The notes: generated by a model not told the origin, from the sequence alone. Numbered from the stretch's first letter, positions 1-8,906 are shown. The stretch: 32,988 bases of DNA from Candidatus Hydrogenedens sp. (GCA_012522755.1 JAAYJV010000099.1:1-32988), one strand, 5' to 3'. Translations and numbers: made by a program.

Positions 1-110
1 GGAAGCAAGGCTTCCTTGATTAAAGATGTCACATGTCCCAGGTCTACACCAAAGCGTAAGCATGGCTTCCGCACTCCAAAACCGGCTTTGGTGGTTCCAT
101 AGCCTTTCTC
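1..110. repeat. Intergenic hairpin-rich repeat-like element
   Basis: The first 15 bases form a 6-bp inverted repeat (GGAAGC, 3-nt loop, GCTTCC). Bases 50 to 92 hold an 'accaaagc ... gctttggt' inverted pair enclosing 'gcttccgcactccaaa'. I recall phrases of the type 'ccaaagc-[variable hairpin]-gcactccaaa' from intergenic DNA of Verrucomicrobia-like genomes, but could not check this. Bases 150 to 200 contain 'cgcgctggttcgcgtatttc', which resembles a common intergenic repeat phrase. No credible gene is visible before the sulfatase. Confidence 0.4.
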
Positions 111-228
111 CCAATGGAGCGCCAACGCTACTCCTTTCCTCCTTTCAACGCCGTCACTTTGATCTTTTTCGCGCTGGTTCGCGTATTTCGCGGTTGTAAA
201 CTCTTTCGACCGGATTCCCCTCTTTTCT

Positions 229-257
229 TTGACATCATATCTTGCAGGGTGTACTAT
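229..257 (+). promoter_or_regulatory. Candidate sigma70-type promoter of the sulfatase gene
   Basis: A perfect -35 hexamer TTGACA (229-234) is followed after exactly 17 bases by TACTAT (252-257) as -10 element. The gene starts about 50 bases downstream. The same TACTAT-like -10 recurs in front of several genes of this window. Confidence 0.6.
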
Positions 258-310
258 AGATCTTTTCAGCTGGTTCTCATGCTTGGAGTTGCGTCAGAAA
301 AGAGGGACTT

Positions 311-1840
311 ATGAAAAGGCGGGATTTTTTAAAAGCTGCGGCACTGGGTTCTTTATTGACCTCTTGTGCGGGTCATGAAGTGGTGTCTCATCATGGTGAG
401 TCGCGGCAGAATATGGTATTTATTCTTGCGGACGATCTGGGTTGGAAAGATCTGGGTTGTTACGGCAGTACATTTTACGATACGCCGAATCTGGATAAGC
501 TGGCTCAGCAGGGGATGCTCTTTACCGATGCTTATGCCACCTGTCCTGTATGCAGCCCCAGCCGTGTGAGTATCATGACGGGGAAATATCCGGCCAGGCT
601 GGCGACGACGGACTGGTTCGGTGCGCCGCAACCCGACACAGTGGAACAGCATCATACCCGGGACAAGCCCCTTCTCCCCGCTCCTTATAATGAACATATG
701 CCTTTAAGTGAAGTCACCTGGGCGGAAGCCTTCAAAGAGGCAGGATACAGGAGTTTTTTTGCAGGCAAATGGCATCTGGGCGGCAAAGGCTTCTATCCGG
801 AAAAGCAGGGCTTTGATATCAACAAAGGCGGCTATGAAAAAGGAAGTCCCAATTCCTATTATTCGCCCTATAACAATCCGAAGTTGTCGGACGGATCGGA
901 AGGGGAACATCTGCCTCGACGTCTGGCGGAAGAAAGTATCGCATTTCTGGAAAAAAATCAGAACAAGCCTTTCGTTCTCTTCCTTTCTTTTTATTCGGTT
1001 CATAATCCCTTGCAGGGCCGTCCGGACCTTCTCGAAAAATACGAAGCCCGTGCCCGGGAAGAAGAAACAGACGAGCCTCTCTACAAAGAGTTGGATGGGC
1101 GTCAGGTGCGGCAGCGTCAGAACGATCCTGCTTATGCGGCCACGGTGGAAGCCATGGACGAAGCGGTGGGTATGGTTCTCGGTGCTTTGGACCGGCTTGC
1201 CCTGGCGGATACTACCAGTGTTTTCTTCACCTCTGACAATGGCGGTCTTTCCACTTCCGAAGGGACTCCCACAAGTAATGTTCCCCTCCGTGCCGGAAAA
1301 GGCTGGCTTTACGAAGGTGGCATCCGGGTTCCTCTGCTTGTGCGGTGGCCGGGCCATACCGAGCCGGGAACTGTCTGCTGCCGTCCTGTAACAGGTACCG
1401 ATTTCTATCCGACCATGCTTGAAATGGCCGGTCTGCCAGCCCGACCTCAACAGCATTGCGACGGTGTAAGTCTGGTCCGTACCTTGGAAGGTAAAAACGG
1501 CCCTGAAGAACGTCCTCTTTTCTGGCATTATCCTCATTATGGCAATCAGGGTGCCTCACCGGGAGGAGCTGTTCGCCTGGGTGCTTACAAGCTTCTGGAG
1601 TTTTTCGAAGACAACAGGGTCGAGCTTTACAATCTTTTGGAAGATCCGGGTGAAACAGAAAACCTTCTAGGAGAAATGCCCAATTATGCCGATGCCTATC
1701 TGAAGCTGCTTCATGACTGGCAGAAAGAATGCGGAGCGCGTTTTCCGACGCCCAATCCCCGTGCAGCGGCGAGTAGTATTCCCAAAGATGCCACGCCTTC
1801 CAAAGCGGCACATTCTCCCAAGAGTATCTATCACAAATAA
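311..1840 (+). CDS. Sulfatase, Tat-exported lipoprotein (509 aa)
   Basis: Type I sulfatase of the alkaline-phosphatase fold, which hydrolyses sulfate esters and probably acts on sulfated glycans outside the cytoplasm. The N-terminus has a twin-arginine start (RRDFLK, residues 3-8) and a lipobox LTSC with C19, so it should be a Tat-dependent lipoprotein. Metal ligands sit in DDLGW (41-45). The formylglycine motif is C81-S-P-S-R followed by the family's downstream TG (90-91), so a maturase (FGE or anSME) is needed; none is in the window. GKWHLGG (152-158, with K153 and H155) and TSDNGG (metal ligands D309 and N310) complete the active site. The length fits the family. The gene stands alone, convergent with oppF and only 28 bases from it. 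Natural substrate not deducible. Confidence 0.93.
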   Translation: MKRRDFLKAAALGSLLTSCAGHEVVSHHGESRQNMVFILADDLGWKDLGCYGSTFYDTPNLDKLAQQGMLFTDAYATCPVCSPSRVSIMTGKYPARLATTDWFGAPQPDTVEQHHTRDKPLLPAPYNEHMPLSEVTWAEAFKEAGYRSFFAGKWHLGGKGFYPEKQGFDINKGGYEKGSPNSYYSPYNNPKLSDGSEGEHLPRRLAEESIAFLEKNQNKPFVLFLSFYSVHNPLQGRPDLLEKYEARAREEETDEPLYKELDGRQVRQRQNDPAYAATVEAMDEAVGMVLGALDRLALADTTSVFFTSDNGGLSTSEGTPTSNVPLRAGKGWLYEGGIRVPLLVRWPGHTEPGTVCCRPVTGTDFYPTMLEMAGLPARPQQHCDGVSLVRTLEGKNGPEERPLFWHYPHYGNQGASPGGAVRLGAYKLLEFFEDNRVELYNLLEDPGETENLLGEMPNYADAYLKLLHDWQKECGARFPTPNPRAAASSIPKDATPSKAAHSPKSIYHK

Positions 1841-1868
1841 GGGGGAAGGGTGGACAAAGAAAAAGGGG

Positions 1869-2852
1869 TCAGCCTTCTTTTCTTTTCCGCATCTGCACGG
1901 CACAGGCGATCTGATGATCAGCTGTCAAGGGCTCCAGCTGCTGCTTGCGCTGCTTGCATTCCTCTTCCGCCATGGGACATCGCGGATGGAAGGGGCAGCC
2001 CGATGGCGGGTTGATGGGGCTGGGTGGTTCGCCGGGAGTGATGATGGCGCGTTTTTCTCTTCCCGCCTTTGCCACGGGCACCGCATCCAGCAGACTGAGG
2101 GTATAGGGATGGACGGGATCCTCAAAGAGCGTTTCAACAGGCGCTGTCTCCACAATATGACCCAGATACATGACGGCTACCTGTGTGGATATATGACGGA
2201 CCACATCGAGATTGTGCCCTATAAAGAGGAAGGTGAGCTCCAGCTCATCCTGCAGATCCTGGAGCAGATTCAGAATCTGTGCCTGAATGGATACATCCAG
2301 TGCGGAGACAGGCTCATCAGCGACGATGAACCTGGGTTCCACCGCCAGGGCCCGGGCGATGCCCAGACGCTGCCTTTGCCCGCCACTGAATTCATGGGGG
2401 TAACGATCCCGCACCGTGGAAGAGAGGCCGACCCGTTCGAGTAATTGTGCAATGCGTCCGTTCAACTCTTCCCGGGGTACAATACGATGAAAGAGCAGCA
2501 TTTCCCGCAGCATGGCGTTCACGGTCATCCGCGGATTGAGGGAACCGAAAGGATCCTGAAAAATAATCTGCATCTGCCTTCTCAAGGCACGCATCCGGGC
2601 TGGAGTCGCTTGCAGCACATCTTCATTTTCAAAAAGCACCTGCCCCGCATCGGGTTCAATCAGACGAAGCAGACAGCGCCCGGCCGTGGTTTTCCCGCTT
2701 CCGCTTTCTCCCACGAGACTGAGGGTTGTTCCCCGGTCGATGGAAAAGGAAATATCATTGACAGCCTGAACGGCTCCTGTTGTACGGGAGAGGACTCCTG
2801 TACGGATGGGAAAATGTTTTCTCAGACCTTTTACGGAGAGGAGCGTTGTCAT
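1869..2852 (-). CDS. Oligopeptide/dipeptide ABC transporter ATPase, OppF/DppF type
   Basis: ATP-binding subunit of a peptide or nickel/oligosaccharide-type ABC importer (327 aa). Walker A GESGSGKTT (48-56), signature FSGGQRQR (155-162) and Walker B ending in DE (179-180) are intact. The C-terminal extension with CPFHPRCPMAEEEC is the usual cysteine-containing tail of OppD/OppF proteins. Its start overlaps the stop of the OppD-type gene by 4 bases (ATGA, 2849-2852), which suggests translational coupling. No permease or substrate-binding gene of the Opp family lies in the window, so the partners must be elsewhere and the substrate is unknown. Confidence 0.9.
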   Translation of the reverse strand: MTTLLSVKGLRKHFPIRTGVLSRTTGAVQAVNDISFSIDRGTTLSLVGESGSGKTTAGRCLLRLIEPDAGQVLFENEDVLQATPARMRALRRQMQIIFQDPFGSLNPRMTVNAMLREMLLFHRIVPREELNGRIAQLLERVGLSSTVRDRYPHEFSGGQRQRLGIARALAVEPRFIVADEPVSALDVSIQAQILNLLQDLQDELELTFLFIGHNLDVVRHISTQVAVMYLGHIVETAPVETLFEDPVHPYTLSLLDAVPVAKAGREKRAIITPGEPPSPINPPSGCPFHPRCPMAEEECKQRKQQLEPLTADHQIACAVQMRKRKEG

Positions 2853-3901
2853 GCTGTATCTCCCGGCTCGTCTGTTTCCGGATGAGGCTGATAAAGCCAG
2901 CAGGCCGTCTGATGAGCGGCTTCGGCGGGATACAGATCGGGCGATGCGACACGGCAGATGGGCATGGCTCTGTCACATCGGGGATGAAAGCGACAGCCCG
3001 GCGGAAAATGGGTCGCCGGGGGCACTGTTCCCGGAATGGCTGTGAGGCGCCCTCCTTTTTTTTCACGGCCCGGCAGCGAAGCGAAAAGCCCCTGAGTATA
3101 GGGGTGGCGCGGGTCTTCAAAGAGGGCTTCCACAGAGGTCTTTTCCACGATGCGCCCGGCATACATGACCGCCACCCGATCCGCTGTTTCAGCCACCACG
3201 GCCAGGTCGTGGGTGATGAGAAGGAGAGCGAGTTGCGATTTTTCCTGAAGTTCACGCAGGAGTTGAAGTATCTGTGCTTGAATGGTCACGTCCAGAGCTG
3301 TAGTCGGCTCATCGGCAATGAGCAGCTTCGGTGTGCAAGCCAGAGCCATGGCGATCATGACCCGCTGCAGCATTCCGCCGGAGAGTTGATGGGGAAAATC
3401 ATCAAAGCGCTTTTCCGCTTCCGGGATGCCCACCTGTTGCAGCAGCGATACAGATGCTTTTCGCGCTTCGGCCCGGGACAAAGCCTTGTGGATCCGTAAA
3501 ACAGCGGTGATCTGATCTCCGATGCGGAACACGGGATTGAGGGAGGACATGGGTTCCTGAAAGACCATGCTGATGTCATTGCCCCGTAAGGCCCGCAGGC
3601 TTTTCTCCGGGAGACTCAGCAGATCCCTGCCGTCAAAGATGACGAAGCCTGAGACGATTTGTCCCGGCGGCGAGGGGATGAGTCTCAGGAGCGCCAGAGC
3701 ACTTACGCTTTTGCCACAGCCGCTTTCGCCCACAAGCGCCAGGGTTTCGCCACGGTGCAGGTGAAAGGAGACATCATCGACAGCCTGGGCCGTACCCTGA
3801 TCCGTATGAAAGACCACGGTCAGCCCTGACACCTCAAGAAGTGCTTCCCGGGGGGATGCTTCCACAGAGGCTGAAGTATCTGTATTGATGGGGCCGTCCA
3901 T
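2849..3901 (-). CDS. Oligopeptide/dipeptide ABC transporter ATPase, OppD/DppD type
   Basis: Second ATPase of the pair (350 aa). Walker A GESGCGKS (58-65), signature LSGGM (173-177) and Walker B LLIADE (193-198) are present, with the C-terminal oligopeptide-transporter extension ([12 protein letters not shown]). OppD and OppF form the nucleotide-binding heterodimer on the inner face of the membrane. The first 20 residues are poorly conserved-looking and the start has only a weak ribosome-binding site (GCGGA), so the true start could be slightly downstream. It follows the WbsX-like gene by 32 bases. Specificity cannot be told from the sequence. Confidence 0.9.
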   Translation of the reverse strand: MDGPINTDTSASVEASPREALLEVSGLTVVFHTDQGTAQAVDDVSFHLHRGETLALVGESGCGKSVSALALLRLIPSPPGQIVSGFVIFDGRDLLSLPEKSLRALRGNDISMVFQEPMSSLNPVFRIGDQITAVLRIHKALSRAEARKASVSLLQQVGIPEAEKRFDDFPHQLSGGMLQRVMIAMALACTPKLLIADEPTTALDVTIQAQILQLLRELQEKSQLALLLITHDLAVVAETADRVAVMYAGRIVEKTSVEALFEDPRHPYTQGLFASLPGREKKGGRLTAIPGTVPPATHFPPGCRFHPRCDRAMPICRVASPDLYPAEAAHQTACWLYQPHPETDEPGDTA

Positions 3902-3933
3902 TTTATCGGCAAATTCCGCTGAAACTGTACTGC

Positions 3934-5061
3934 TCAGGATCCAAATACATTTTTAAGTGCTTCAAGATAGGCCATGCCGTGCTTCACATCGGGCTCCAGG
4001 TAGCTGCCTTCGGTCCACTCGTTCCAGCAGTTGATGGAAAAACTGTTCTGGCACTGGGGATGGCTGTCCAGGAAATCACGAACCTGCTCCAGAGCCTTTT
4101 GGAACATCTCCGGTGTGTTGTCGGAGAGTGCGGGCATATAGGGATAGCCCCGGTGGATATAAGGCTCTTCGCCATGACAGCGGGGCGAGGCATCCCAGCC
4201 CATGGTGACATTGGGGAAATAGGGCACGCCGAATCGGGTGCTGTTCCGTTCCCAGACGGGTATCATCTTTTCGAGCACCTCGGCATAAGGAGTCTGCGGG
4301 AAGCGGGTCAGGTGGATGTCGTGAACCCATACATAAGAACTGACACTGTCGAAACCGATGGCTTCAATGAGCTGTTCCGGCTCTTTGATCACTTTTTCAT
4401 TGGGCAGAATCTGGACGCCCCAGGCCACGGCGTTCAGGTGTACTCCGGGAAGTCCGGCCGCCACAGCCTTCTCACGGAAGCGTTTGAATACGGCTGCAGT
4501 TTCTTCCACGCCACCAAAGCCCTGGATGAGCGTATGCAGTTCGTAGAGACTGAAATAAGGACAGCCGTCGATACGCCAATAGGAGGGATGGGAAAAGTAG
4601 TTTTCGATGAGCACATCGGTCATGCGGTCAAAAGTCTCGGCTGTGACACCGCCCGGATAGATGAGCGCTGATTCTTCGCGGGGTTTCGCCGGGAAAATAT
4701 CGACCCAATCATGATTGGCCCACATGAGCGCGAATTCCAGACGATCCGCATTGGCGGCCTTCATGAAACCCTCTTCCACGCCCCGCTCCAGAAAGGGCCC
4801 GTCATTGTAAAAATACCAGTCGAAGATAAAGGTGTTGACACCATGGTCAGCGGCTGCATCAATTTTCTGCGCCATCTGCACGGGGTCAGCCTCATCGGTA
4901 TAGCCCCAAAGAGGCACCTTGGGTTGATCATGACCGAAATAGCGTGGTTTTGCAGCTTTCACCAGTTCCCACTCGGTCCAGCCGGCGCCCAGCCTGGCCT
5001 CATTCCGTTTGTCCAGATGATAGTTGGGAAAATAATAACTTGCGACCCTGTATTTGGCCAT
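3934..5061 (-). CDS. WbsX-like / GH99-like protein (375 aa)
   Basis: The sequence has the hallmarks of the WbsX family (glycosyltransferase WbsX, related to GH99 endo-mannosidase folds): YYFPNYH near the N-terminus (8-14), GWTEWELVKAAKPRYFGH, FDWYFYNDGP, ALMWANHDW and a C-terminal NCWNEWTEGSYLEPD. Family members act on cell-surface polysaccharide or mannoside substrates; the actual reaction is unproven for most. There is no signal peptide, so it should be cytoplasmic. A clear ribosome-binding site (AAAAGGA, about 8 bases before ATG) supports the start. It lies 49 bases after the helicase gene and 32 bases before oppD, so the four minus-strand genes probably share a transcript. Confidence 0.8.
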   Translation of the reverse strand: MAKYRVASYYFPNYHLDKRNEARLGAGWTEWELVKAAKPRYFGHDQPKVPLWGYTDEADPVQMAQKIDAAADHGVNTFIFDWYFYNDGPFLERGVEEGFMKAANADRLEFALMWANHDWVDIFPAKPREESALIYPGGVTAETFDRMTDVLIENYFSHPSYWRIDGCPYFSLYELHTLIQGFGGVEETAAVFKRFREKAVAAGLPGVHLNAVAWGVQILPNEKVIKEPEQLIEAIGFDSVSSYVWVHDIHLTRFPQTPYAEVLEKMIPVWERNSTRFGVPYFPNVTMGWDASPRCHGEEPYIHRGYPYMPALSDNTPEMFQKALEQVRDFLDSHPQCQNSFSINCWNEWTEGSYLEPDVKHGMAYLEALKNVFGS

Positions 5062-5110
5062 GTCTGATTCCTTTTACGCTTTGAAGCTCTGAACAGTTGA
5101 ATGTCTTTTT

Positions 5111-6337
5111 TTAACGTCGGCGCAGGAGACTCCGTCCCCGCCGTTTTCTCTGAACCTGAGGTGCCGCTGTACCCGGAGGACGATATAAGGTGAGGATCTT
5201 CGGGGCGCCATCATAAGTGCGCCGTTCAATATTATATCCCAGTGCCTCTTCGATGGTGGCCAGTGCCGCATGATCAGAAGGGGATACCAGCGTAAGGGCA
5301 TCGCCTTCCTGTTCAGCCCGGGCTGTCCGGCCTATACGATGCAGATAGTCATCCGCATTTTCCGGTATATCATAATTGATGACGTGGGAAACATCATCCA
5401 CATCCAGACCCCGTGCGGCGACATCCGTGGCGACGAGTACCTGATATTTTCCATCACGGAACCCATCAAGTGCCCGTTGTCGCTGTGATTGCGGGAGGTC
5501 ACCGTGGATAACGGCTGTCTTGAAGCGGCCCCCTTTCAGTGCCCGGCCCACTTTTTCCGTGCGGCGGATGGTGCGCAGGAAGATCAGACAGGAATCAATG
5601 TTTTCTTCCTTCAACAGCCGCACGAGCATGGTGGGCTTATCGTTTTCCCGTACAGGAATCACCAGCTGGCGCACCGTATCCACAGGTTTGCTGATGGCTC
5701 CGGCCGTGATCCTGCCGGGATTGCGTGTCATGTCCCGGGCCAGCCGTTCCAGTGCGGGGGCGAAGGTGGCGGAAAACATGAGATTCTGCCTTTTGGCGGG
5801 GAGGGCTTTCACGATGCGCCGGATATCAGGCAGGAAGCCCATGTCGAGCATACGGTCGGCCTCATCAAAGATCAGAATCTGCAAGTTCCTGAATTCAATG
5901 TTTTTGCGGGTCAGATGATCCAGAAGACGGCCCGGCGTTGCAACAATCACTTCACAGCCTTTTTTCAGCCTCTGTACCTGATTGTGCATGCCCACTCCCC
6001 CATAAATGGGGACACAGCGAAGATTCAGCACTTTGCAGTAGGCGGTCATGACCGTGGCCACCTGGACACAGAGTTCCCGGGTGGGCAGCAGAACCAGCAT
6101 GCGGTTGAATCCCGGTCGGGACCGTGACAGCAGGGTCAGTCCGGGCAGGGCAAAAGCCAGCGTCTTGCCTGTTCCGGTCTGTGCTGTCGCAATGAGGTCC
6201 CGCCCTGTCAGCACGGCGGGAATGGCCTCTTGCTGGATGGGAGTGGGTTCGGTGATTTTTGATGCCCTCAATACTTTCAGGCACCGGGGATCAAGATCAA
6301 AGTCTTTGAAATGTTTTGCAGGGTGTGATGGTGTCAT
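5111..6337 (-). CDS. rhlE: DEAD-box ATP-dependent RNA helicase, RhlE type
   Basis: A complete DEAD-box core (408 aa): Q-motif region FKDFDLD (10-16), PTPIQ, Walker A AQTGTGKT (52-59), PTREL, DEAD (158-161), SAT (189-191), ARGLDVDD and HRIGRTAR (333-340). A short basic tail (QRKRRGRSLLRRR) follows instead of a long RNA-binding domain, as in RhlE proteins. It unwinds structured RNA, with roles in ribosome assembly or RNA decay in the family. No Shine-Dalgarno sequence precedes the ATG, and a TATAAT box ends only 9 bases before it, so the message may be leaderless. Downstream WbsX-like and OppD/F genes are probably co-transcribed. Confidence 0.9.
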   Translation of the reverse strand: MTPSHPAKHFKDFDLDPRCLKVLRASKITEPTPIQQEAIPAVLTGRDLIATAQTGTGKTLAFALPGLTLLSRSRPGFNRMLVLLPTRELCVQVATVMTAYCKVLNLRCVPIYGGVGMHNQVQRLKKGCEVIVATPGRLLDHLTRKNIEFRNLQILIFDEADRMLDMGFLPDIRRIVKALPAKRQNLMFSATFAPALERLARDMTRNPGRITAGAISKPVDTVRQLVIPVRENDKPTMLVRLLKEENIDSCLIFLRTIRRTEKVGRALKGGRFKTAVIHGDLPQSQRQRALDGFRDGKYQVLVATDVAARGLDVDDVSHVINYDIPENADDYLHRIGRTARAEQEGDALTLVSPSDHAALATIEEALGYNIERRTYDGAPKILTLYRPPGTAAPQVQRKRRGRSLLRRR

Positions 6338-6632
6338 AGGAATTGTATTATAGTCTATTTGCGTGAGGGAATGGAAAAGGAAGGGAGTCGGCGGGGTCGG
6401 TGGAATCGATGGGATCGGTCGGATGAGGAGGTGGCGGCGGAGGAAGGCTGAAGCCTTGACGAGCCATGAGTGAGCCAGGCGAAGAGAGTGAACAGTCCAT
6501 GCCTTATCTATCGCTGTTTACCTGCATATTTTCTGTATATTTCGGGTAAAAAAACAGCCTTGCTGCATCTTATTGGAAGGGCCAATTGCGTGCCGAACCT
6601 GCATGGACGGCCAACAAATGCTTTGCCTGAAC
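6338..6632. other. Gene-free spacer with a diverged 9-bp repeat tract
   Basis: This spacer between the divergent rhlE and uxaC genes has no credible gene. Bases 6386-6440 ('gtcggcggggtcggtggaat', then 'gggatcggtcggatgagg' and 'aggtggcggcgga') resemble the perfect 9-bp array and its right flank at 30679-30730. It looks like a diverged copy of the same intergenic element. Confidence 0.4.
6347..6376 (-). promoter_or_regulatory. Candidate promoter of the RhlE-type gene
   Basis: On the minus strand a perfect TATAAT (6352 down to 6347) lies just upstream of the ATG at 6337. The -35 is poor (TTCCAT at 18 bases). Transcription would begin about 3 bases before the start codon. Confidence 0.45.
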
Positions 6633-6735
6633 TTGCCTTTTTTGCAGAAACATGGTATTCTGTCCCTTTTGGGCTTGGGCTGTATCGGGACGGTTTGGGC
6701 TGATTGACTTTCAAAGGGTTCCTCTCTGTGACAGA
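6633..6735 (+). promoter_or_regulatory. Candidate uxaC promoter and operator-like palindrome
   Basis: TTGCCT (6633-6638), a 17-base spacer and TATTCT (6656-6661) make a moderate promoter. A perfect 5-1-5 palindrome TCTGTGACAGA lies at 6725-6735, about 16 bases before the ribosome-binding site. It could be a repressor site for a hexuronate regulator, but no such regulator is encoded nearby. Confidence 0.35.
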
Positions 6736-6764
6736 CAGAACCCGCCCGATAAAGGAGTTTTACA

Positions 6765-8201
6765 ATGCCGATGAATACCAATGCTTTTATAACGGATGAC
6801 TTTTTGCTGGAAACAGAATATGCCCGGGAATTGTATGATAATTTTGCCCGGTCCCTTCCCATTGTCGATTTTCACTGCCATCTTTCTCCCGGGCAGATCG
6901 CCTCGGATCATCATTTCAAAAACATGACGGAAATCTGGCTGAAGGGCGATCATTACAAATGGCGGCTCATGCGTTCCAACGGTATTACGGAAGAATATTG
7001 CACCGGTGATGCCGACGACTGGGAAAAATTTGAGAAATGGGCTGAAACAGTTCCCTTCCTGCTCCGCAATCCCGCTTATCACTGGACGCATCTGGAGTTA
7101 CGCAAGCCTTTCGGCATTTCCGACCGTCTTTTTGATCCTGAAACAGCCGAAGGGATCTGGGAAGAGTGCAATACCATGCTTGCCAACCCTGAATTTTTCG
7201 CCCGTGGTATTTTACGACAAATGAATGTGGCTCTGGTCTGCACTACAGATGATCCCGTGGACGATCTGGAATCCCACCGTGTTGTACAGGAAGATGACAA
7301 AATTTCCCTGCAAATGCTTCCGACCTGGCGTCCGGACAAGGCTCTGGCCGTGGATCAGCCGAGCCTCTTCAATGCCTGGGTGACCCGGCTTGAGGCTGCA
7401 TCGGGCATTTCCTGTGACACTTTCGAAAACTTTATGGAAGCTTTGCGCAAGCGGGCCATCTTTTTCAAGCTCCGCGGCTGCAAAATAGCCGATCATGGTC
7501 TTGAAATCCCGTATTCCTGTGATTACAGTCCTGAAGCCGTATCCCGGGCTTTCAGTGATGCACGTAAAGGACTGGAACCTGATGCGGATCACGCCATGCA
7601 ATACAAATCCGCACTCATGCACGAACTCTGTGTGCTGAACCATCAGATGGGCTGGGCGCAGCAATTGCATCTGGGACCGCTACGCAATACGAATACGCGT
7701 ATGTTTGATACCCTCGGCCCTGATGCGGGCTTTGATTCTGTAGGCGATCATGCCATGGCCAGGGAACTGGCCCGCTTTCTCGACCGTCTGGATGCGCAAA
7801 ATGTGCTTACCCGCACCATAATTTACACCATCAACCCCACTCACAACATGATGGTGGCCACCATGGCCGGCAACTTCCAGGAAGGGCCCGTACCCGGAAA
7901 GATTCAATTCGGCAGCGGCTGGTGGTTCAACGATCAGCTCGATGGTATGTACGATCAGATGGAAACCTTGTCTCAGGTGGGTCTGATCAGCCGCTTTGTA
8001 GGTATGGTCACAGACAGCCGCAGCTTTCTCAGCTTCCCCCGTCACGATTATTTCCGACGTCTTCTCTGCAATATGCTCGGCAATGACATGGCAAAGGGGC
8101 TCATCCCCAACAAACCGGATCGTATCGGGCGTCTTGTGGCGGATATCTGTCATTTCAACGCTGTGCGCTATTTCGGTTTTGATCTTCCGGAAAGTGCCTG
8201 A
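6765..8201 (+). CDS. uxaC: Glucuronate isomerase
   Basis: Uronate isomerase of the amidohydrolase superfamily (478 aa), which converts D-glucuronate to D-fructuronate and D-galacturonate to D-tagaturonate in the cytoplasm. Seen: the metal-binding DFHCHLSP motif (H37 and H39) after the usual N-terminal helix, KWRLMRSNGI, and an unbroken UxaC-like sequence to the end (NPTHNMM, KIQFGSGWWFNDQ, VTDSRSFLSFPRHDYFRR). A strong ribosome-binding site (AAAGGAG, 6751-6757) precedes the start; a second ATG lies two codons later. No other hexuronate genes (uxaA, uxuA, kdg) are in the window. The gene supports growth on uronate-containing polysaccharides, in line with the sulfatase and rhamnosidase nearby. 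Confidence 0.95.
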   Translation: MPMNTNAFITDDFLLETEYARELYDNFARSLPIVDFHCHLSPGQIASDHHFKNMTEIWLKGDHYKWRLMRSNGITEEYCTGDADDWEKFEKWAETVPFLLRNPAYHWTHLELRKPFGISDRLFDPETAEGIWEECNTMLANPEFFARGILRQMNVALVCTTDDPVDDLESHRVVQEDDKISLQMLPTWRPDKALAVDQPSLFNAWVTRLEAASGISCDTFENFMEALRKRAIFFKLRGCKIADHGLEIPYSCDYSPEAVSRAFSDARKGLEPDADHAMQYKSALMHELCVLNHQMGWAQQLHLGPLRNTNTRMFDTLGPDAGFDSVGDHAMARELARFLDRLDAQNVLTRTIIYTINPTHNMMVATMAGNFQEGPVPGKIQFGSGWWFNDQLDGMYDQMETLSQVGLISRFVGMVTDSRSFLSFPRHDYFRRLLCNMLGNDMAKGLIPNKPDRIGRLVADICHFNAVRYFGFDLPESA

Positions 8202-8227
8202 TCATTGTTTTTGAATCGCTTTTTCAT

Positions 8228-8258
8228 TCCCGGGTGGATTTTTTCGCCCGGGATTTTT
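8228..8258 (+). terminator. Intrinsic terminator after uxaC
   Basis: A perfect 7-bp stem TCCCGGG (8228-8234) / CCCGGGA (8247-8253) with a 12-base loop is followed directly by TTTTT. It lies 27 bases after the uxaC stop codon. Confidence 0.75.
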
Positions 8259-8289
8259 GTTCGGAGAAACATTTTCCATCTTTAAAGGG

Positions 8290-8297
8290 TATACTAT
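8290..8297 (+). promoter_or_regulatory. Candidate -10 element of the lipoprotein gene
   Basis: TATACTAT (8290-8297) sits about 60 bases before the lipoprotein start and after the uxaC terminator. The -35 is not recognisable. The octamer resembles -10 sequences upstream of the sulfatase and SDR genes. Confidence 0.35.
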
Positions 8298-8357
8298 AAA
8301 TAAGCGGACCGGATCAGTGTGGCCGGATATGGTCTCTCTTTCAGGAGCTCTTACAGG

Positions 8358-8906
8358 ATGAATCGTCTTTCAAGAATAATCATGATCCCGCTGGGCCTGC
8401 TCTGTATCCTCTTCCTTATGGGCTGTCAGCCCAAAGAAGAGGATGAACTGACCGGAACCTGGACGGGGGACTGGTATCTGCAGGGTCGTGTCGTTTTGCG
8501 TAATGAGAGCATCGAGTTTCAGCCTGGCAAGAAAGTGAAATTGAGAACCAGGCTTCTGAAAGAGTCCGGCATACCGGTGTTGAACCGAAGCATCTTTCTG
8601 GGCCGTTATACCATCAATATGGATGAGTATCCCCATGAAATTGACATGAAAATTGAGAAGCTCCGTTTCTTCTGTTTCCCCATCCCCATCCCTCCTGTAT
8701 CCACGGCGGGTATTTTTAAAATGGATCGGAGAGAAGAACCTGTAACCCTGTATATGAACACAGGCATACAAGGTGGGCAGCGGCCCATGCCCGATACTCT
8801 GATGACGGAAAAAGGGCCTGTTTTCGTTGCCACCCGCACTTCAGGCAAATCTCTGATTGAGGCCGATCAGGTGACGGACCGGCTTTTGAAAATGCTGTGG
8901 CCATGA
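8358..8906 (+). CDS. Small lipoprotein of unknown function (182 aa)
   Basis: I do not recognise the family. The N-terminus is a lipoprotein signal: basic start, hydrophobic stretch (7-21) and lipobox LMGC with C23. The mature part begins QPKEEDELTGTWTGDWYL, a wording common in small beta-rich proteins of the lipocalin-like type in which a 'G-x-W' opens the barrel; this is only a resemblance. The start at 8358 was chosen because AGGAG (8343-8347) precedes it and the signal peptide begins there; an upstream in-frame start at 8319 would add 13 residues unlike a signal. It is probably transcribed alone, and it is convergent with the glycosyltransferase gene. Confidence 0.75.
   Translation: MNRLSRIIMIPLGLLCILFLMGCQPKEEDELTGTWTGDWYLQGRVVLRNESIEFQPGKKVKLRTRLLKESGIPVLNRSIFLGRYTINMDEYPHEIDMKIEKLRFFCFPIPIPPVSTAGIFKMDRREEPVTLYMNTGIQGGQRPMPDTLMTEKGPVFVATRTSGKSLIEADQVTDRLLKMLWP

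Noticed and set aside
114-314. 66-codon open frame before the sulfatase gene
   Set aside because: No ribosome-binding site, runs through repeat-like DNA and the sulfatase promoter, and protein looks random.
704-1537. 277-codon frame antisense to the sulfatase gene
   Set aside because: The plus-strand frame has all sulfatase motifs; the antisense frame is a shadow with no recognisable protein features.
6470-6862. Short frames on both strands upstream of uxaC
   Set aside because: They overlap the uxaC promoter and leader, lack ribosome-binding sites and have low-quality protein sequences.
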